Of a stretch of 64,000 nucleotides of DNA, positions 1-9,362 are shown piece after piece. Source of the stretch: Pseudonocardia cypriaca (GTDB lineage Bacteria; Actinomycetota; Actinomycetes; Mycobacteriales; Pseudonocardiaceae); NCBI RefSeq assembly GCF_006717045.1, contig NZ_VFPH01000003.1, forward strand, positions 186,001 through 250,000, read 5' to 3'. Position 1 is the first letter of the stretch; every line of letters starts with the position of its first letter. The notes below the pieces were generated by a model. That model did no database searches and was not told the DNA's origin. It saw only the letters and a list, made by a program, of their open reading frames with translations. Made by a program: the position numbers and the translations under genes.

Positions 1-1117
1 AGCCGGAGAACGTGGAGCCTCCCGCCACCGCGGCGTCGTACGCGGACCGCAGCTCGGCCTGCGCCCGCTGCGGCTCGGCGGCCGTGTCGTAGCCGAGCCG
101 GGAGTGCTCGACCGCGATCAGGTCGCTGCCCTCCGGGGCGGCCACCGGGCTGAGCAGCACCCTGCGCCGCTCCGGCAGCCCGCCGGTGTGCTCCCAGCCC
201 GCGGGAACGGCGAGCCGGTAGCCGTACTGCACGAGGACGCCGGCCGGCAGCGCCTCGGCGGCGGGCGGCACGAGGAGCCGTCCGACCAGGAGCAACACGA
301 CGACGGCGACGGCAGCAGCGGTCCCGAGGAGTGCCACCCGCAGCGGTCGCCGGGGACGGGCGGGCAGCGGCGGCAGGTACGACGGGCCGTCGATGCGCGC
401 TGCCGGGGTCCGAACCCCCGGCTCCATCGGGCACCGCAGTGCGCCCAGCACCGCTGCGGCCTCCGGCCTCGGGGCCACCTCCGCCCCCGCGACACCCGAC
501 TCGTCCACCACGCGGGCCAGCAACGGCATCCGGGCGAGGCCACCGATGAGCAGCACCCGCGGGGCGCCCGCCAGCACCTCGCGCAGCACACCGACCGCGG
601 CCGTCAACGGCTCGGCGAGCAGCGGCCGCACTGCCGCGGCTGCTACGCCGTCCACGGCCGGGAGCAGCGACAACGCCTCCCGCACCGCCACCGGGTTCCG
701 GCCGGTGCGTGTGGCCACCAGCTCGTCGAGGAGCCGCCCGCCCACCTCCGCCGCGGCGACGGCCAGCAGGTGGCCGTCCGGGGACAGCAGCGTGGCCTCC
801 GCGAGGGACGCACCGACGTCGAGCACGGCTACCTCCCCCGGGCCTGCGGCCGCGAGCGGGGCGGGCACGGCGCTGACCCGGGCGGCCAGCCCGGCACACT
901 CCCGCGCCCACCACGCCGCGCGGGCGGGCGGCCACCGCGCGGGGTGGACGAGCACCAGCTCCTCCGGCGGTGGCCCCACCAGCTCGGCGAGCAACGTGGC
1001 CACCCCGGGGCCCGGCGCGGGCAGCTCGGCGATCAGCCACGGCGGGCCGTCCACCTCCGCGCCCGCGACCCGCACGAAGCCGGCGCCCTCCTGGACGGCG
1101 ACGCGAACGGGCCGCAC
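1..1117 (-). CDS. Type VII secretion-associated protein, Rv3446c-like (3' end outside window)
   Basis: The reading frame runs off the left edge, so about 372 residues are visible and the C-terminus is missing. The start is a GTG sharing one base with the eccC stop (TAGTG), which indicates translational coupling. The N-terminal half looks like an actin/Hsp70-fold ATPase: it has a LDVGASLAEATLL stretch near residue 100 and a glycine-rich LLIGGLARMPLL motif near 185. A basic PRRPLR stretch then precedes one hydrophobic segment at about 258-280 (ALLGTAAAVAVVVLLLVG). This order (actin-like domain, one membrane span, extracytoplasmic tail) matches the Rv3446c family of ESX-4 loci, whose function is unknown. 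In mycobacteria the esxU and esxT genes come next, which would lie left of position 1. Confidence 0.82.
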   Translation of the reverse strand, partial: MRPVRVAVQEGAGFVRVAGAEVDGPPWLIAELPAPGPGVATLLAELVGPPPEELVLVHPARWPPARAAWWARECAGLAARVSAVPAPLAAAGPGEVAVLDVGASLAEATLLSPDGHLLAVAAAEVGGRLLDELVATRTGRNPVAVREALSLLPAVDGVAAAAVRPLLAEPLTAAVGVLREVLAGAPRVLLIGGLARMPLLARVVDESGVAGAEVAPRPEAAAVLGALRCPMEPGVRTPAARIDGPSYLPPLPARPRRPLRVALLGTAAAVAVVVLLLVGRLLVPPAAEALPAGVLVQYGYRLAVPAGWEHTGGLPERRRVLLSPVAAPEGSDLIAVEHSRLGYDTAAEPQRAQAELRSAYDAAVAGGSTFSG

Positions 1118-4100
1118 TAGGCGTCCTCGTCCGGCGCCAGCCACGCGAGCTGGACGCGCCGGGCGGTGCGGCGCCGGTCGACCAGCACCCCGCGCCCCGG
1201 CGGCTCGGAGGCGGGCTTCGAGGTGCCGAGCAGGGCCCCCTCGTCGGGGCTGCCGTTCATGACGAGGCCGGGCGCGGCGAGCTCGCGCAGCCGCCCGAGC
1301 ACCGGGTCGTAAAGGGCCCGCGCGGCGCCACCGCACCGCCGGGCGACCACCAGGTGCAGGCCGACGTCCTTGGCCTGCGCGAGGAACTCGACGAGCGGGA
1401 GCAGCGGGTTCGCGGTGCCACCGCCGGGGGCGACGAGGTCGTAGTCGTCGACGAGCACGTACACGTCGGGCCCGGTCCACCAGCTGCGTTCCCGCAGCTC
1501 ACGGGGGGTGACGTCCGGGCCGGGCAGCCGCCTGCGCAGCGATGCGGCCACGTCGCGGGCAGCCGTGGCCGTGGCGTCCGGGGTGCTGGTGTAGCCGATC
1601 AGGTGGGAGTCCGGGACCACGCCGAGGAGGGTGCGGCGGTGGTCGACCACCACGATGCGCGCCTGTTCCGGCGCGAACGCGGTGACGACGCCGTGCGCGA
1701 TCAGCCGCAGCAGTGCGGTCTTGCCGCTCTCCGCGTCGGCGAAGCACAGCAGGTGGGGGTCGGCGGCGGGGTCGAGCACAACCCGCGCGAGCCGCTCCTC
1801 GTCCACCCCGAGCGGGATCCCCGCGGCGCCGGGCGGCAGCCGGTCCAGGTCGATGCGGTCGGGCAGCAGCCGCACCGGGGCGACCCCCTCACCCGGCCAG
1901 CCACCCGCGATCCGGGCCACGAGCGCCGGTAGGTCGGCTGAGGAGGTGCGGGGTGCCGCGACCACGGCGGGCGCGCCGTCGGCAGCGAGCCCGTGCCCGG
2001 GCCGGGCGGGCACGGCGGCGGCCCGGCGCCGGTCGACCTCGGATTCGGCAGCCTCCCCCAGCCGCAGCTCGATGCGCCCGCCGACCAGGTCCTTCAGCGC
2101 TGGCCGCAGCTCGCTCCAGCGGGTGGCCGACAGCGCGACGTGCAGCCCGTAGGAGAGGCCTTGCGCTGCCAGTGGCACCAGCCGCGCCTCCAGGTCGTCG
2201 AACTCGCCCCGCAGGACGAGGTACCCGTCGACGACGAGCAGGACGTCGGTGGCCGGTTCGCCGGGGAACTCGCCTGCGGCGCGGCGAGCGCGGAAGGCCT
2301 CCACCGATGCGATCCCGTGCTCGCGGAAGAGCTGCTCGCGCCGCGCGAGCACGGCCGCGAACGCGGCGACCACCCGGCGCACGAGGTCCGGTTGCTGCCG
2401 GTCGGCCACGGTGCCGACGTGCGGGAGCCCGGCCAGCGCCGACAGGGCCCCGCCGCCGAAGTCGAGGACGTGCACGGCGAGCTCGTCGGGGGTGCTGGTG
2501 AGCGCCAGCGCCAGCACGGTGGTGGCGAGCGCGGACGACTTCCCGCTGCGCGGGGCGCCGACCACGGCGAGGTGCCCGGACCCACCGGCCAGGTCGACGA
2601 GGAGCGCGTCGCGACGCTGCTGGTAGGGCCGGTCGACGAGCCCGACCGCCACCCGCAACGGGCCGGTCGGCCCGCCCACCTCGTCCAGCGTCGGCGGGTC
2701 GGCTAGCGGGGGGAGCCAGACCCGGTGGGCGGGCGGACCGCTGCCGGCCATCGCCCCGATGACGGTGTCGAGGACGCTCGGCCCGTCGGCGGTGTCCTCG
2801 TCGGGCGGTGGTGCGTCGGGCACCCGTACCGGCGCCACGACGAACGGGTGCGCCCGCGGCCGCTGCGGGGCCGGGCCGGGCGATCGGGGCGCCGTGTCCG
2901 GACCGGACACGTACGCCGAGCGGAACCGGACCAGCTCCCCGGTGCCGGTGGCGAGGAACGCCGATCCGGGCGCGGACGGCAGCTGGTGCGCGTCCGGCAC
3001 CCCGAGGACGGCGCGGGACTCCGCTGCGGAGAACGTGCGCAGGGCGATCCGGTACGACAGGTGCGACTCGAGCCCGCGCAGCCGTCCCTCGTCGAGGCGC
3101 TGCGAGGCGAGCAGCAGGTGCAGCCCGAGCGAGCGCCCGAGCCGTCCGATCGTGACGAGCAGGTCGATCAGCTCCGGCCGCTGCGCGAGCAGCTCGGAGA
3201 ACTCGTCGACCACGACGAACAGGGCCGGCAGCGGTGGCAGGTCGGCGCCTGCGCGCCGGGCCGCGGCGTACTCGGTGATCCCGGCGAGGTTGCCCGCCGC
3301 CCTCAGCAGCTCCTGCCTGCGGTTGATCTCACCGGCGAGCGCGTCGGCCATCCGGTCGACGAGGCCGAGCTCGTCGGCGAGGTTCGTGATCACCGCGGAG
3401 ACGTGCGGGAGGCCCGAGAGCCCGAGGAACGTGGCGCCGCCCTTGAAGTCGACGAGTACGAGGTTCAGCTCCTCGGACGAGTGCGCGGCGGCCAGGCCGA
3501 GCACGAGCGTGCGCAGCAGCTCGCTCTTGCCCGAACCGGTGGCGCCGATGCAGAGGCCGTGCGGCCCGCTGCCGCCGAGCGCCGCCTCCTTGAGGTCGAG
3601 GGCGACCGGTACACCGCTCTCGTCGACGCCGATCGGCACCCGCAGCCGGTCGGCCTCCGAGCGCGCCCAGCGGGCGCGCAGCGCGGCGATCCCGTCCGGG
3701 CCGGGCGCGAGGCCGAGCAGCGCGCGCAGCCCGGTCGGTGCCGCCGGAGCCGGGTCACCCGCGGTCGTGACCTCCGCCGCGCGGTGCCGCGCGAGCCTGC
3801 GGGCCAGTGCCGTGGCCTCCGCGACGGTGAGAGCGTCGGGACGCCCGATCACGAGGGGCTGGTCGTCACCACCGCCGCGCAGCAGGAGGTCCGGCGCGAC
3901 CAGCAGCCGCACCACCGACGGCGCCGGGCGCCTGCCCGTCGGTGCCCCTACGCGCAGCACGGTGACGCCCGCGACCCCGGCCCACGCCCCCGGCCCCTCC
4001 GCCACGTCGTCGACCACCACCAGCAGGTGTGGCTCCCCGAGGCCGGGGCCGGGTGGGCGGCCCGCGAGCTCGGCGAGCCACCAGTGCCGCACGTCGCCCG

Positions 4101-4947
4101 CCTCCGCGGTGATCATCCGCAGCGGCCCGACCACGTCGTGGCGGCGCGGGTGCCCGGCGTGCGGCAGCCACTTCACCCACTCCCACTCGTGCGCCAGCGA
4201 CGGCGGCGCCACCACGGCGAGCAGCGCGTCGGCCGGCGCGTGCCACAGCGCGTACTGGACGACGACGGCGCGAGCCAGCGCGCGGACGCGGTCGATCCCG
4301 GCCCCCGCCGGCTCCAACCACACCGTGCCGCTCGCCCGCAACGACAGCGCGACCGGCAGGTCGGGCACGACCGCGTGGTTCAGCAGGAAGCGGCGCAGCG
4401 CGAGCGCGGTGATCGGTTCGAGACCGTCGACGGGCCCGGTCTGCGGCGGCACCAGCCGGGTGGCGATGCGCTGAGCACCCCGGCCGACGCGGACGTGGGC
4501 GAAGTCGGGATCGGACGGCCTGCGCTCCCACATCCGGCCCGCCCGCAACACAGCAGGCCATGCCGACGGTTCCGGGTGCGACCACTCCAGGGCCGCCCGC
4601 TGCTCGGCCGCGATGCCCCGGACCCGCTCCCGCAGCACGGACAGGTACCGCAGGTAGTCGCGGCGGTCCTCGTCGATGTCGGCCGCGCGGCTGCCTCCCC
4701 CGCGACCGCCGCCGGCGAGCAGCATGCCGAGCGAGGAGATCGCGAACATCCCGCCGAACAGCCACGACGTCGGTTCGCGCACGCCGAGCACGGCGATGAA
4801 GCCCACCGAGCCGACGAGCATGACCAGCGGGAGCATCCGCTGCAGCACCCCCGCCGGGACGACCCGCTCCGGCTCGGGCGGCGGTTCCAGCGTGAGCTCG
4901 CCGCCCGGCATCCGGGGTGGTGCGGTACGCGACCGGCCGGTGCTCAT
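1117..4947 (-). CDS. eccC: Type VII secretion ATPase EccC (ESX-4 type), 1276 aa
   Basis: This is the motor of the type VII secretion complex, which hydrolyses ATP to export WXG100 proteins across the inner membrane. Two membrane spans lie at about residues 38-55 and 61-79. Three FtsK/SpoIIIE ATPase domains follow. Their Walker A motifs are GATGSGKS near 469, GAPRSGKS near 798 and ADAESGKT near 1075. Their Walker B strands are LFVVVDEF, VLLVVDGY and VYVLVDDYD. Domain 1 has the full DE Walker B pair; domains 2 and 3 have variant motifs, as is usual in EccC, where domain 1 does most of the catalysis. All three domains are on one chain, as in EccC4, rather than split as in EccCa1/EccCb1. The ATG follows a GGAG. 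The gene is divergent from eccD and coupled to the Rv3446c-like gene. Confidence 0.95.
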   Translation of the reverse strand: MSTGRSRTAPPRMPGGELTLEPPPEPERVVPAGVLQRMLPLVMLVGSVGFIAVLGVREPTSWLFGGMFAISSLGMLLAGGGRGGGSRAADIDEDRRDYLRYLSVLRERVRGIAAEQRAALEWSHPEPSAWPAVLRAGRMWERRPSDPDFAHVRVGRGAQRIATRLVPPQTGPVDGLEPITALALRRFLLNHAVVPDLPVALSLRASGTVWLEPAGAGIDRVRALARAVVVQYALWHAPADALLAVVAPPSLAHEWEWVKWLPHAGHPRRHDVVGPLRMITAEAGDVRHWWLAELAGRPPGPGLGEPHLLVVVDDVAEGPGAWAGVAGVTVLRVGAPTGRRPAPSVVRLLVAPDLLLRGGGDDQPLVIGRPDALTVAEATALARRLARHRAAEVTTAGDPAPAAPTGLRALLGLAPGPDGIAALRARWARSEADRLRVPIGVDESGVPVALDLKEAALGGSGPHGLCIGATGSGKSELLRTLVLGLAAAHSSEELNLVLVDFKGGATFLGLSGLPHVSAVITNLADELGLVDRMADALAGEINRRQELLRAAGNLAGITEYAAARRAGADLPPLPALFVVVDEFSELLAQRPELIDLLVTIGRLGRSLGLHLLLASQRLDEGRLRGLESHLSYRIALRTFSAAESRAVLGVPDAHQLPSAPGSAFLATGTGELVRFRSAYVSGPDTAPRSPGPAPQRPRAHPFVVAPVRVPDAPPPDEDTADGPSVLDTVIGAMAGSGPPAHRVWLPPLADPPTLDEVGGPTGPLRVAVGLVDRPYQQRRDALLVDLAGGSGHLAVVGAPRSGKSSALATTVLALALTSTPDELAVHVLDFGGGALSALAGLPHVGTVADRQQPDLVRRVVAAFAAVLARREQLFREHGIASVEAFRARRAAGEFPGEPATDVLLVVDGYLVLRGEFDDLEARLVPLAAQGLSYGLHVALSATRWSELRPALKDLVGGRIELRLGEAAESEVDRRRAAAVPARPGHGLAADGAPAVVAAPRTSSADLPALVARIAGGWPGEGVAPVRLLPDRIDLDRLPPGAAGIPLGVDEERLARVVLDPAADPHLLCFADAESGKTALLRLIAHGVVTAFAPEQARIVVVDHRRTLLGVVPDSHLIGYTSTPDATATAARDVAASLRRRLPGPDVTPRELRERSWWTGPDVYVLVDDYDLVAPGGGTANPLLPLVEFLAQAKDVGLHLVVARRCGGAARALYDPVLGRLRELAAPGLVMNGSPDEGALLGTSKPASEPPGRGVLVDRRRTARRVQLAWLAPDEDA

Positions 4948-5075
4948 GTTCGGACTCCACGAGTTCTGCGGATCGGCCCCGCGGGGGCCCCGAGCGCTGC
5001 GATGCTAGGCAGCCGACGGGCGGCGCCGGGGCCGTTTGGAAGAACTCGTCCACCCGGTGCCGCGGAAGGGACCAC
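4948..5075. promoter_or_regulatory. Divergent eccC/eccD intergenic region
   Basis: A 128-base gap between the divergent starts of eccC and eccD must hold the promoters of both arms of the secretion locus. A GGAAGGG at 5064-5070 is the likely ribosome binding site of eccD. I see no convincing -35/-10 pair. Confidence 0.5.
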
Positions 5076-6458
5076 ATGCTCACCGCAGGTCAGGAGGCGC
5101 CGTTCCGCGCGCCGTACTGCCGCGTCACCGTGCTGGCGCCACGGGCCACCGTGGACGTGGCGCTGCCCGCGGACGTGCCGGTGGCCGAGCTGGTCCCGAT
5201 GATGCTCGACCTCGTCGGCGAGCCCGTGTTCGGCGTGCGGCCGGTGCCGTGGCGGCTCGCCGGGGCCGCAGGCGCGCCGCTCCCGCCCGGAGCGTCGCTC
5301 GCCGAGCTGGGCGTGCCGGACGGCGAGCTGCTGCGGCTCGTGCCGGACGTCCCGCCACCGCCGCCACCGGTCTTCGACGACCCCGTCGACGCGCTCGCCT
5401 CCGGCGCGGGCGGCGCCGCGGCCGACGGCAGGCGCTTCGCCGCCGCTGCGGTGCTGGTGGTCGCCGCGACGGCTGCTGTGCTGCTCGCGATGGGCCCGCC
5501 CGGCACCGCGGTGGTGCGGGCGGTGGTCGCCACGCTCGCGGCCGGGGCCGCGGTCGGCCTGGCGGCGCGGTCGGCCCGGGTGGAGCCGGATGCCCACACC
5601 CATCTCGCCGGGTCCACCGCCGCTCTCGCGGCCGTGCCGTTCGCCGCCGCGGCGGGTTGGGCGGCGCTACCCGGGTCGTCCGCCGCGGCGCAGCTGCTGC
5701 TCGCCACCGCCGCTGCCGGCACGGTCGCCGCGGGCGCCCAGATCGCCCTCAGGGTGGTGGCACCGGCGCTCGTCGCCGTCGTGGTGGCTGCCGTACCGGT
5801 GGGGCTGGGCGCGCTCGTGGTGTTGCGGTTCGGCAGCCCGCCCTCGTCCGTCGCCGCTGCCGTCGGTGCGCTCGCCGTCGCCGCGGGGCCGCTGCTGCCC
5901 CGCGTCGCGCTGCGGCTGTCCGGGCTGCCGCGCCCGCTGGTGCCTGCCGACAGCTCCGAGCTCATCGACGCCGACCGCGGTCCCGACATCCTGCCGCCCG
6001 ACGAGTTCGCGGAGCGCTCCGCACTCGCCCGCGGCTACCTCGCCGGGCTCGCAGGCGGGTGCGCCGCTCTCGCCGTCGCCGGGGCGCTCCCGGCCGCGGC
6101 CGCGGGCGGCTGGGCCGGGCCCGCGCTGGCCTGCGTGATCATCGCGGTGCTCGGCCTGCGCGCCCGCGGTTTCGCCGACCCGGCGCCGTCGCGCACGCTG
6201 CTCGGCTGCGCGGTCGTCGGCCTGGCCGGGCTCGCGGTCCTCACGGCGGCCCACCCCGAACCGCTGCCCCGGCTGGTCGCGATCGGGGTCCTGCTCGCGG
6301 CGACGGGGCTGGACCTCGTCGCCATCGGCCGGAGTACCCAGGCCGGGTCGCCGGTCTCGCGGCGGGCGATCGACCTGGTCGACGTGGTCCTCGTCGCAGT
6401 GGCGGTGCCGCTGGCGCTCGCCGCGATGGACCTGTTCCGCCTGGTGCGCGGGCTGTGA
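5076..6458 (+). CDS. eccD: Type VII secretion integral membrane protein EccD, 460 aa
   Basis: EccD forms the membrane pore scaffold of type VII secretion systems. The first 80 or so residues form a ubiquitin-like YukD domain, with a CRVTVLAPRATVDVALP strand pair and the conserved VAELVPMMLDLVGE helix. A proline-rich linker (VPPPPPPVFDDPVD) follows, then about eleven hydrophobic segments from residue 125 to the end, rich in Ala, Val and Leu. The ATG at 5076 is chosen because it follows GGAAGGG and begins right at the YukD domain; the frame stays open upstream to 4917 without plausible coding sequence. It overlaps mycP by 4 bases (GTGA). Confidence 0.93.
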   Translation: MLTAGQEAPFRAPYCRVTVLAPRATVDVALPADVPVAELVPMMLDLVGEPVFGVRPVPWRLAGAAGAPLPPGASLAELGVPDGELLRLVPDVPPPPPPVFDDPVDALASGAGGAAADGRRFAAAAVLVVAATAAVLLAMGPPGTAVVRAVVATLAAGAAVGLAARSARVEPDAHTHLAGSTAALAAVPFAAAAGWAALPGSSAAAQLLLATAAAGTVAAGAQIALRVVAPALVAVVVAAVPVGLGALVVLRFGSPPSSVAAAVGALAVAAGPLLPRVALRLSGLPRPLVPADSSELIDADRGPDILPPDEFAERSALARGYLAGLAGGCAALAVAGALPAAAAGGWAGPALACVIIAVLGLRARGFADPAPSRTLLGCAVVGLAGLAVLTAAHPEPLPRLVAIGVLLAATGLDLVAIGRSTQAGSPVSRRAIDLVDVVLVAVAVPLALAAMDLFRLVRGL

Positions 6459-7834
6459 GCACCCGGCGGTCGCGCACCGGGATCGGCATCGCGGCGGCGG
6501 CCCTCGTGGGGGTCGCCCCGATCGTCGCCGTCCCGGACGTGCCCGGCGTGCCGGCCGCGGTCGCCCTCGCCTCCGTGGCGCAGCCGGGCCCGCTCGCCGA
6601 GCCGGCGCCGCCCGGGCCGCCCCGCGTGACGGTGGCACCTCCCCGGGGCCTGCGGCCCGGCCCGGCCGCGGGGATCCGGGCCACCACGCGCTGCGCCCCG
6701 CCACGCGCCGACGCACCGGACGTCCCATCGGGCCCGGGCAGCGTCTCGGCCCGGCTGCGCCTCGACGACGTGCACCAGCTCGCCACGGGACGCGGCCAGG
6801 TCGTCGCCGTGATCGACACGGGGATCGCCCCGCACCCGCTCCTGGGCTCCCGGCTGCGTGGTGGCGGCGACTACCTCATCGGCGGCGAGGGCCTCGACGA
6901 CTGCGACGGCCACGGCACCGCCGTCGCGGGGCTGCTCGCGGGCGGGCCGGTCCGCGGCGAGCGCTCCGACACGCCCGTCGGGATCGCCCCGCAGGCGCAG
7001 CTGCTCGCGATCCGCCAGTCCAGCCCGTCGTTCGACGTGCCCGCCCCCGACGGCGGGCGCCGCGCGGCGGGCGACACCGGCACCCTCGCCGACGCCGTGG
7101 TACTCGGGGTTCGCTCCGGTGCGGACGTCATCAACATCTCCGAGGCGGTCTGCCTGCCCGCCGCCCGGGCGGCGCAGGCGGGGGCGGCGCTGCAGGCGGC
7201 GTTGCGCGCCGCCGCCACGGCGGACGTCGTGGTGGTCGCCGCAGCCGGCAACATCGGATCCGGCTCCTGCACGGCCGACGGCCCGGGCCAGGTCGCCCTC
7301 CCCGGCTGGTACGACGCCGACGTGCTGACGGTCGGGGCGGTCGGGCCGGACGACGCCCCGGCTCCGTTCACGATGCCCGGCCCGTGGGTCGACGTGGCGG
7401 CCCCAGGTACGGGGTTGCGGTCGCTGGCGGTGGGTGGCGGCACCACCGGCGGCCTCGACGGCACCAGCTTCGCGGCGCCGTGGGTGGCGGGGCTCGCCGC
7501 GCTGGTCCGCGAGCGGTTCCCCGAGCTCACGGCCGCCGAGGTGGTGGACCGCATCCTGGCCACCGCGCGCAGGGCCCCGGCGGACGGCGGCGCCATCGGA
7601 CACGGCGTGGTGGACCCGGTCGCCGCTCTCACCGCCCTTCCCGCCCGCCTCACCCCCGCCCCGGAAGGGCTGGCGAACATCGCCGCGCTGGTGGCCGACC
7701 TTCCCGGCACGCGTCCCGCCGCAGGTGAGCCCCCTTCCCCCGCTCCCCCCGTGGACCTGATGGCCGCGGCGGTCCTTCTCGCGGCGGCCGGGATCTCGGT
7801 GCTGGTGATGCGCCGCCGGCCGAGGCGCGGTTAG
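6455..7834 (+). CDS. mycP: Type VII secretion mycosin, subtilisin-like serine protease MycP, 459 aa
   Basis: Mycosins are membrane-anchored proteases that stabilise the type VII membrane complex and can process substrates. Here a basic and then hydrophobic N-terminus (residues 4-25) acts as signal peptide. A Pro-rich propeptide-like stretch follows. The S8 catalytic residues come next: Asp near 121 (AVIDTGIAPH), His near 153 (CDGHGTAVAG), the oxyanion Asn (VVAAAGNIGSGS) and Ser near 338 (DGTSFAAPWVAG). A C-terminal hydrophobic span (MAAAVLLAAAGISVLVM) ending in RRRPRRG anchors the protein. Paired cysteines near CAPPRAD and DDCDG fit extracytoplasmic disulfides. The GTG start overlaps the eccD stop by 4 bases, so the two are translationally coupled. 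Confidence 0.94.
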   Translation: MSTRRSRTGIGIAAAALVGVAPIVAVPDVPGVPAAVALASVAQPGPLAEPAPPGPPRVTVAPPRGLRPGPAAGIRATTRCAPPRADAPDVPSGPGSVSARLRLDDVHQLATGRGQVVAVIDTGIAPHPLLGSRLRGGGDYLIGGEGLDDCDGHGTAVAGLLAGGPVRGERSDTPVGIAPQAQLLAIRQSSPSFDVPAPDGGRRAAGDTGTLADAVVLGVRSGADVINISEAVCLPAARAAQAGAALQAALRAAATADVVVVAAAGNIGSGSCTADGPGQVALPGWYDADVLTVGAVGPDDAPAPFTMPGPWVDVAAPGTGLRSLAVGGGTTGGLDGTSFAAPWVAGLAALVRERFPELTAAEVVDRILATARRAPADGGAIGHGVVDPVAALTALPARLTPAPEGLANIAALVADLPGTRPAAGEPPSPAPPVDLMAAAVLLAAAGISVLVMRRRPRRG

Positions 7835-7852
7835 GGCTCAGCTCTCAACCGG

Positions 7853-7926
7853 AGCCCCTTTCCGACGAACGGCGCGTTCGTCGGATAGGTACCGACGAAC
7901 GCGCCGTTCGTCGGAGGGGCTACGGC
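7853..7926. terminator. Paired palindromes between convergent mycP and eccB
   Basis: Two 23-base hairpins sit back to back, at 7862-7884 and 7892-7914. Each has 10-bp arms (CCGACGAACG / CGTTCGTCGG) around a 3-base loop, and the second is the exact reverse complement of the first. The pair can therefore also fold as one long hairpin around GGTACC, extended by flanking GGAGCC/GGCTCC and GCCCCT/AGGGGC matches. It lies between convergent genes, so a bidirectional terminator is the simplest role. There is no T tract. Confidence 0.7.
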
Positions 7927-9356
7927 TCCTTGAGCACGTCGACCACCTGACCGGCCGCGGCCAGATCCAGGGTCGGTCCTGTCGGTAGCAGGCGCAGCGC
8001 CGCCTCCGGGGCTGGACCGGCGGCGGTTATGCCCAGCGCGGCCGCCGTGTCCTCGTCGGCCACCGCGTGGGCGACGCCGCTGCCCGATACCAGCCACAGC
8101 GGCCCGGTGGCGGGGTCTCGCCCCGGTCCGGTGCCGCGGACGGCCCCGCCCGGGCCGACCGCCACGGCGTCGAGGCGGTCGCCGGGCCCGTCGGCCTGCG
8201 CGAGCCGCACCGGGACCCGACCCGCGAGCGGCGGCGCCGCGCCGGTCCAGACGGCGCCGATCGGGTCGCCGCCGGCCCCCCACGCCCAGCACAGCACCGG
8301 CGCTTCCGGCGCCTCCGCCAGCCGCGGGGCGACCTCAGGCCAACCCGCGACGGGCAGCTCGTCGACGACGGCGGCGTCCGCCAGCTCCGCGGCCCCGACC
8401 GGTCGCGGCTCGCGCGCCCCGGAGGCGGCCGTCAGCAGCTCGGCCAGCACCGCGGGCACCTCCTGCACCCCGCCGCCGAGCACGACGTAGTGCTGCGCCG
8501 CCCCGCCGGGTGGGCGGGCGACGAGGACGTCGCCGATCCGGCCGGGCAGCCCGTCAGGGGCCCGCCTGCCGCGCCCGGGCACGGCCGGGTTGACCAGCGG
8601 CGGCCCCTCGGGCAGCAGCGACAGCAGCGCAGGGGCCACCGCTCGCGGCACCCGCCCGGTGATGCCGAGCGCCGCGGCGAGGCGGCCGTCCTCGGCGTCG
8701 ACGCGGTGCCGCCGGCCCGCCATGACGAGCCAGGTGGCGTCGTCCGCGGCGAGCAGCACACCCGCCTCGGCCGGGTCGGGCGCGAGCGGCGGGGCGCCGC
8801 CGATCACCGTGGTGTCCACGAGGGCGCCGTCGGACGTGACGGAGTCGCAGACCGCCCAGCTCGGCGGCACCGGGGGGCCGTCGGGCCGCACGGCCAGCGC
8901 GCCCGGGACGGCGGCGGCCGGCGTGCGCGGGGCCCCGTCGAGGAGGGCGTCCGGCACTGGGACGGGGGTGGCCGACGCCGGGTCCGCATCGGTGCTCCCA
9001 CCTGCGCGCAGAGCGGCGAGCACGAGCCGGGCAGCGGGCAGGTTGGCCACCGGGACGAGCCGGTCGGGGCCGTGGGCCACCGCGTACATGGCGCCGGAGC
9101 CCGCGCCGACCACCACGGCCTGGCGCGTCCAGTCCGGCTGCGGCGACACCGCGGCGAGCACGGCGGCCCCGCACAGCCCGAGCATCCCGAGCACGACGCC
9201 TGCCAGCGCGGCGCGCCGCTGCGACCGGATCTGCTCGTGCAGCGGCACCGGGTCGCCGCGCACCAGCGCAGCCTCGAGCCGCCGCAGGCCGAAGCGGTAG
9301 GCGTCGGCCTGGTCGCGGGTGGCCGGTGCCGGGACGACGGTCGCTCGGCGGGACAC
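7920..9356 (-). CDS. eccB: Type VII secretion protein EccB, 478 aa
   Basis: EccB is the bitopic component of the type VII membrane complex, with a large periplasmic domain. The short cytoplasmic N-terminus carries the family motif DQADAYRFGLRRLEAALVRG at 15-34. One membrane span (AALAGVVLGMLGLCGAAVLAAV) follows at about 49-70. The rest is extracytoplasmic, with repeated hydrophobic R-domain strands and the conserved VGGAPPLAPDPAEAG-like segment. The length fits EccB4. The GTG start is supported by a TAACGT -10 hexamer ending 6 bases upstream, which suggests a leaderless message. It is convergent with mycP and transcribed away from the divergent lipoprotein gene. Confidence 0.94.
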   Translation of the reverse strand: MSRRATVVPAPATRDQADAYRFGLRRLEAALVRGDPVPLHEQIRSQRRAALAGVVLGMLGLCGAAVLAAVSPQPDWTRQAVVVGAGSGAMYAVAHGPDRLVPVANLPAARLVLAALRAGGSTDADPASATPVPVPDALLDGAPRTPAAAVPGALAVRPDGPPVPPSWAVCDSVTSDGALVDTTVIGGAPPLAPDPAEAGVLLAADDATWLVMAGRRHRVDAEDGRLAAALGITGRVPRAVAPALLSLLPEGPPLVNPAVPGRGRRAPDGLPGRIGDVLVARPPGGAAQHYVVLGGGVQEVPAVLAELLTAASGAREPRPVGAAELADAAVVDELPVAGWPEVAPRLAEAPEAPVLCWAWGAGGDPIGAVWTGAAPPLAGRVPVRLAQADGPGDRLDAVAVGPGGAVRGTGPGRDPATGPLWLVSGSGVAHAVADEDTAAALGITAAGPAPEAALRLLPTGPTLDLAAAGQVVDVLKEP

Positions 9357-9362
9357 GGGCCG

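Noticed and set aside
2725..5202. An 825-codon open frame on the plus strand opposite eccC
   Set aside because: It is antisense to an unmistakable eccC and is rich in Arg, Gly, Pro and Ala with no domain pattern, the usual shadow in GC-rich DNA.
7862..7914. A short CRISPR array
   Set aside because: Only two repeat units, in opposite orientation with a 7-base gap; no spacers and no cas genes nearby.
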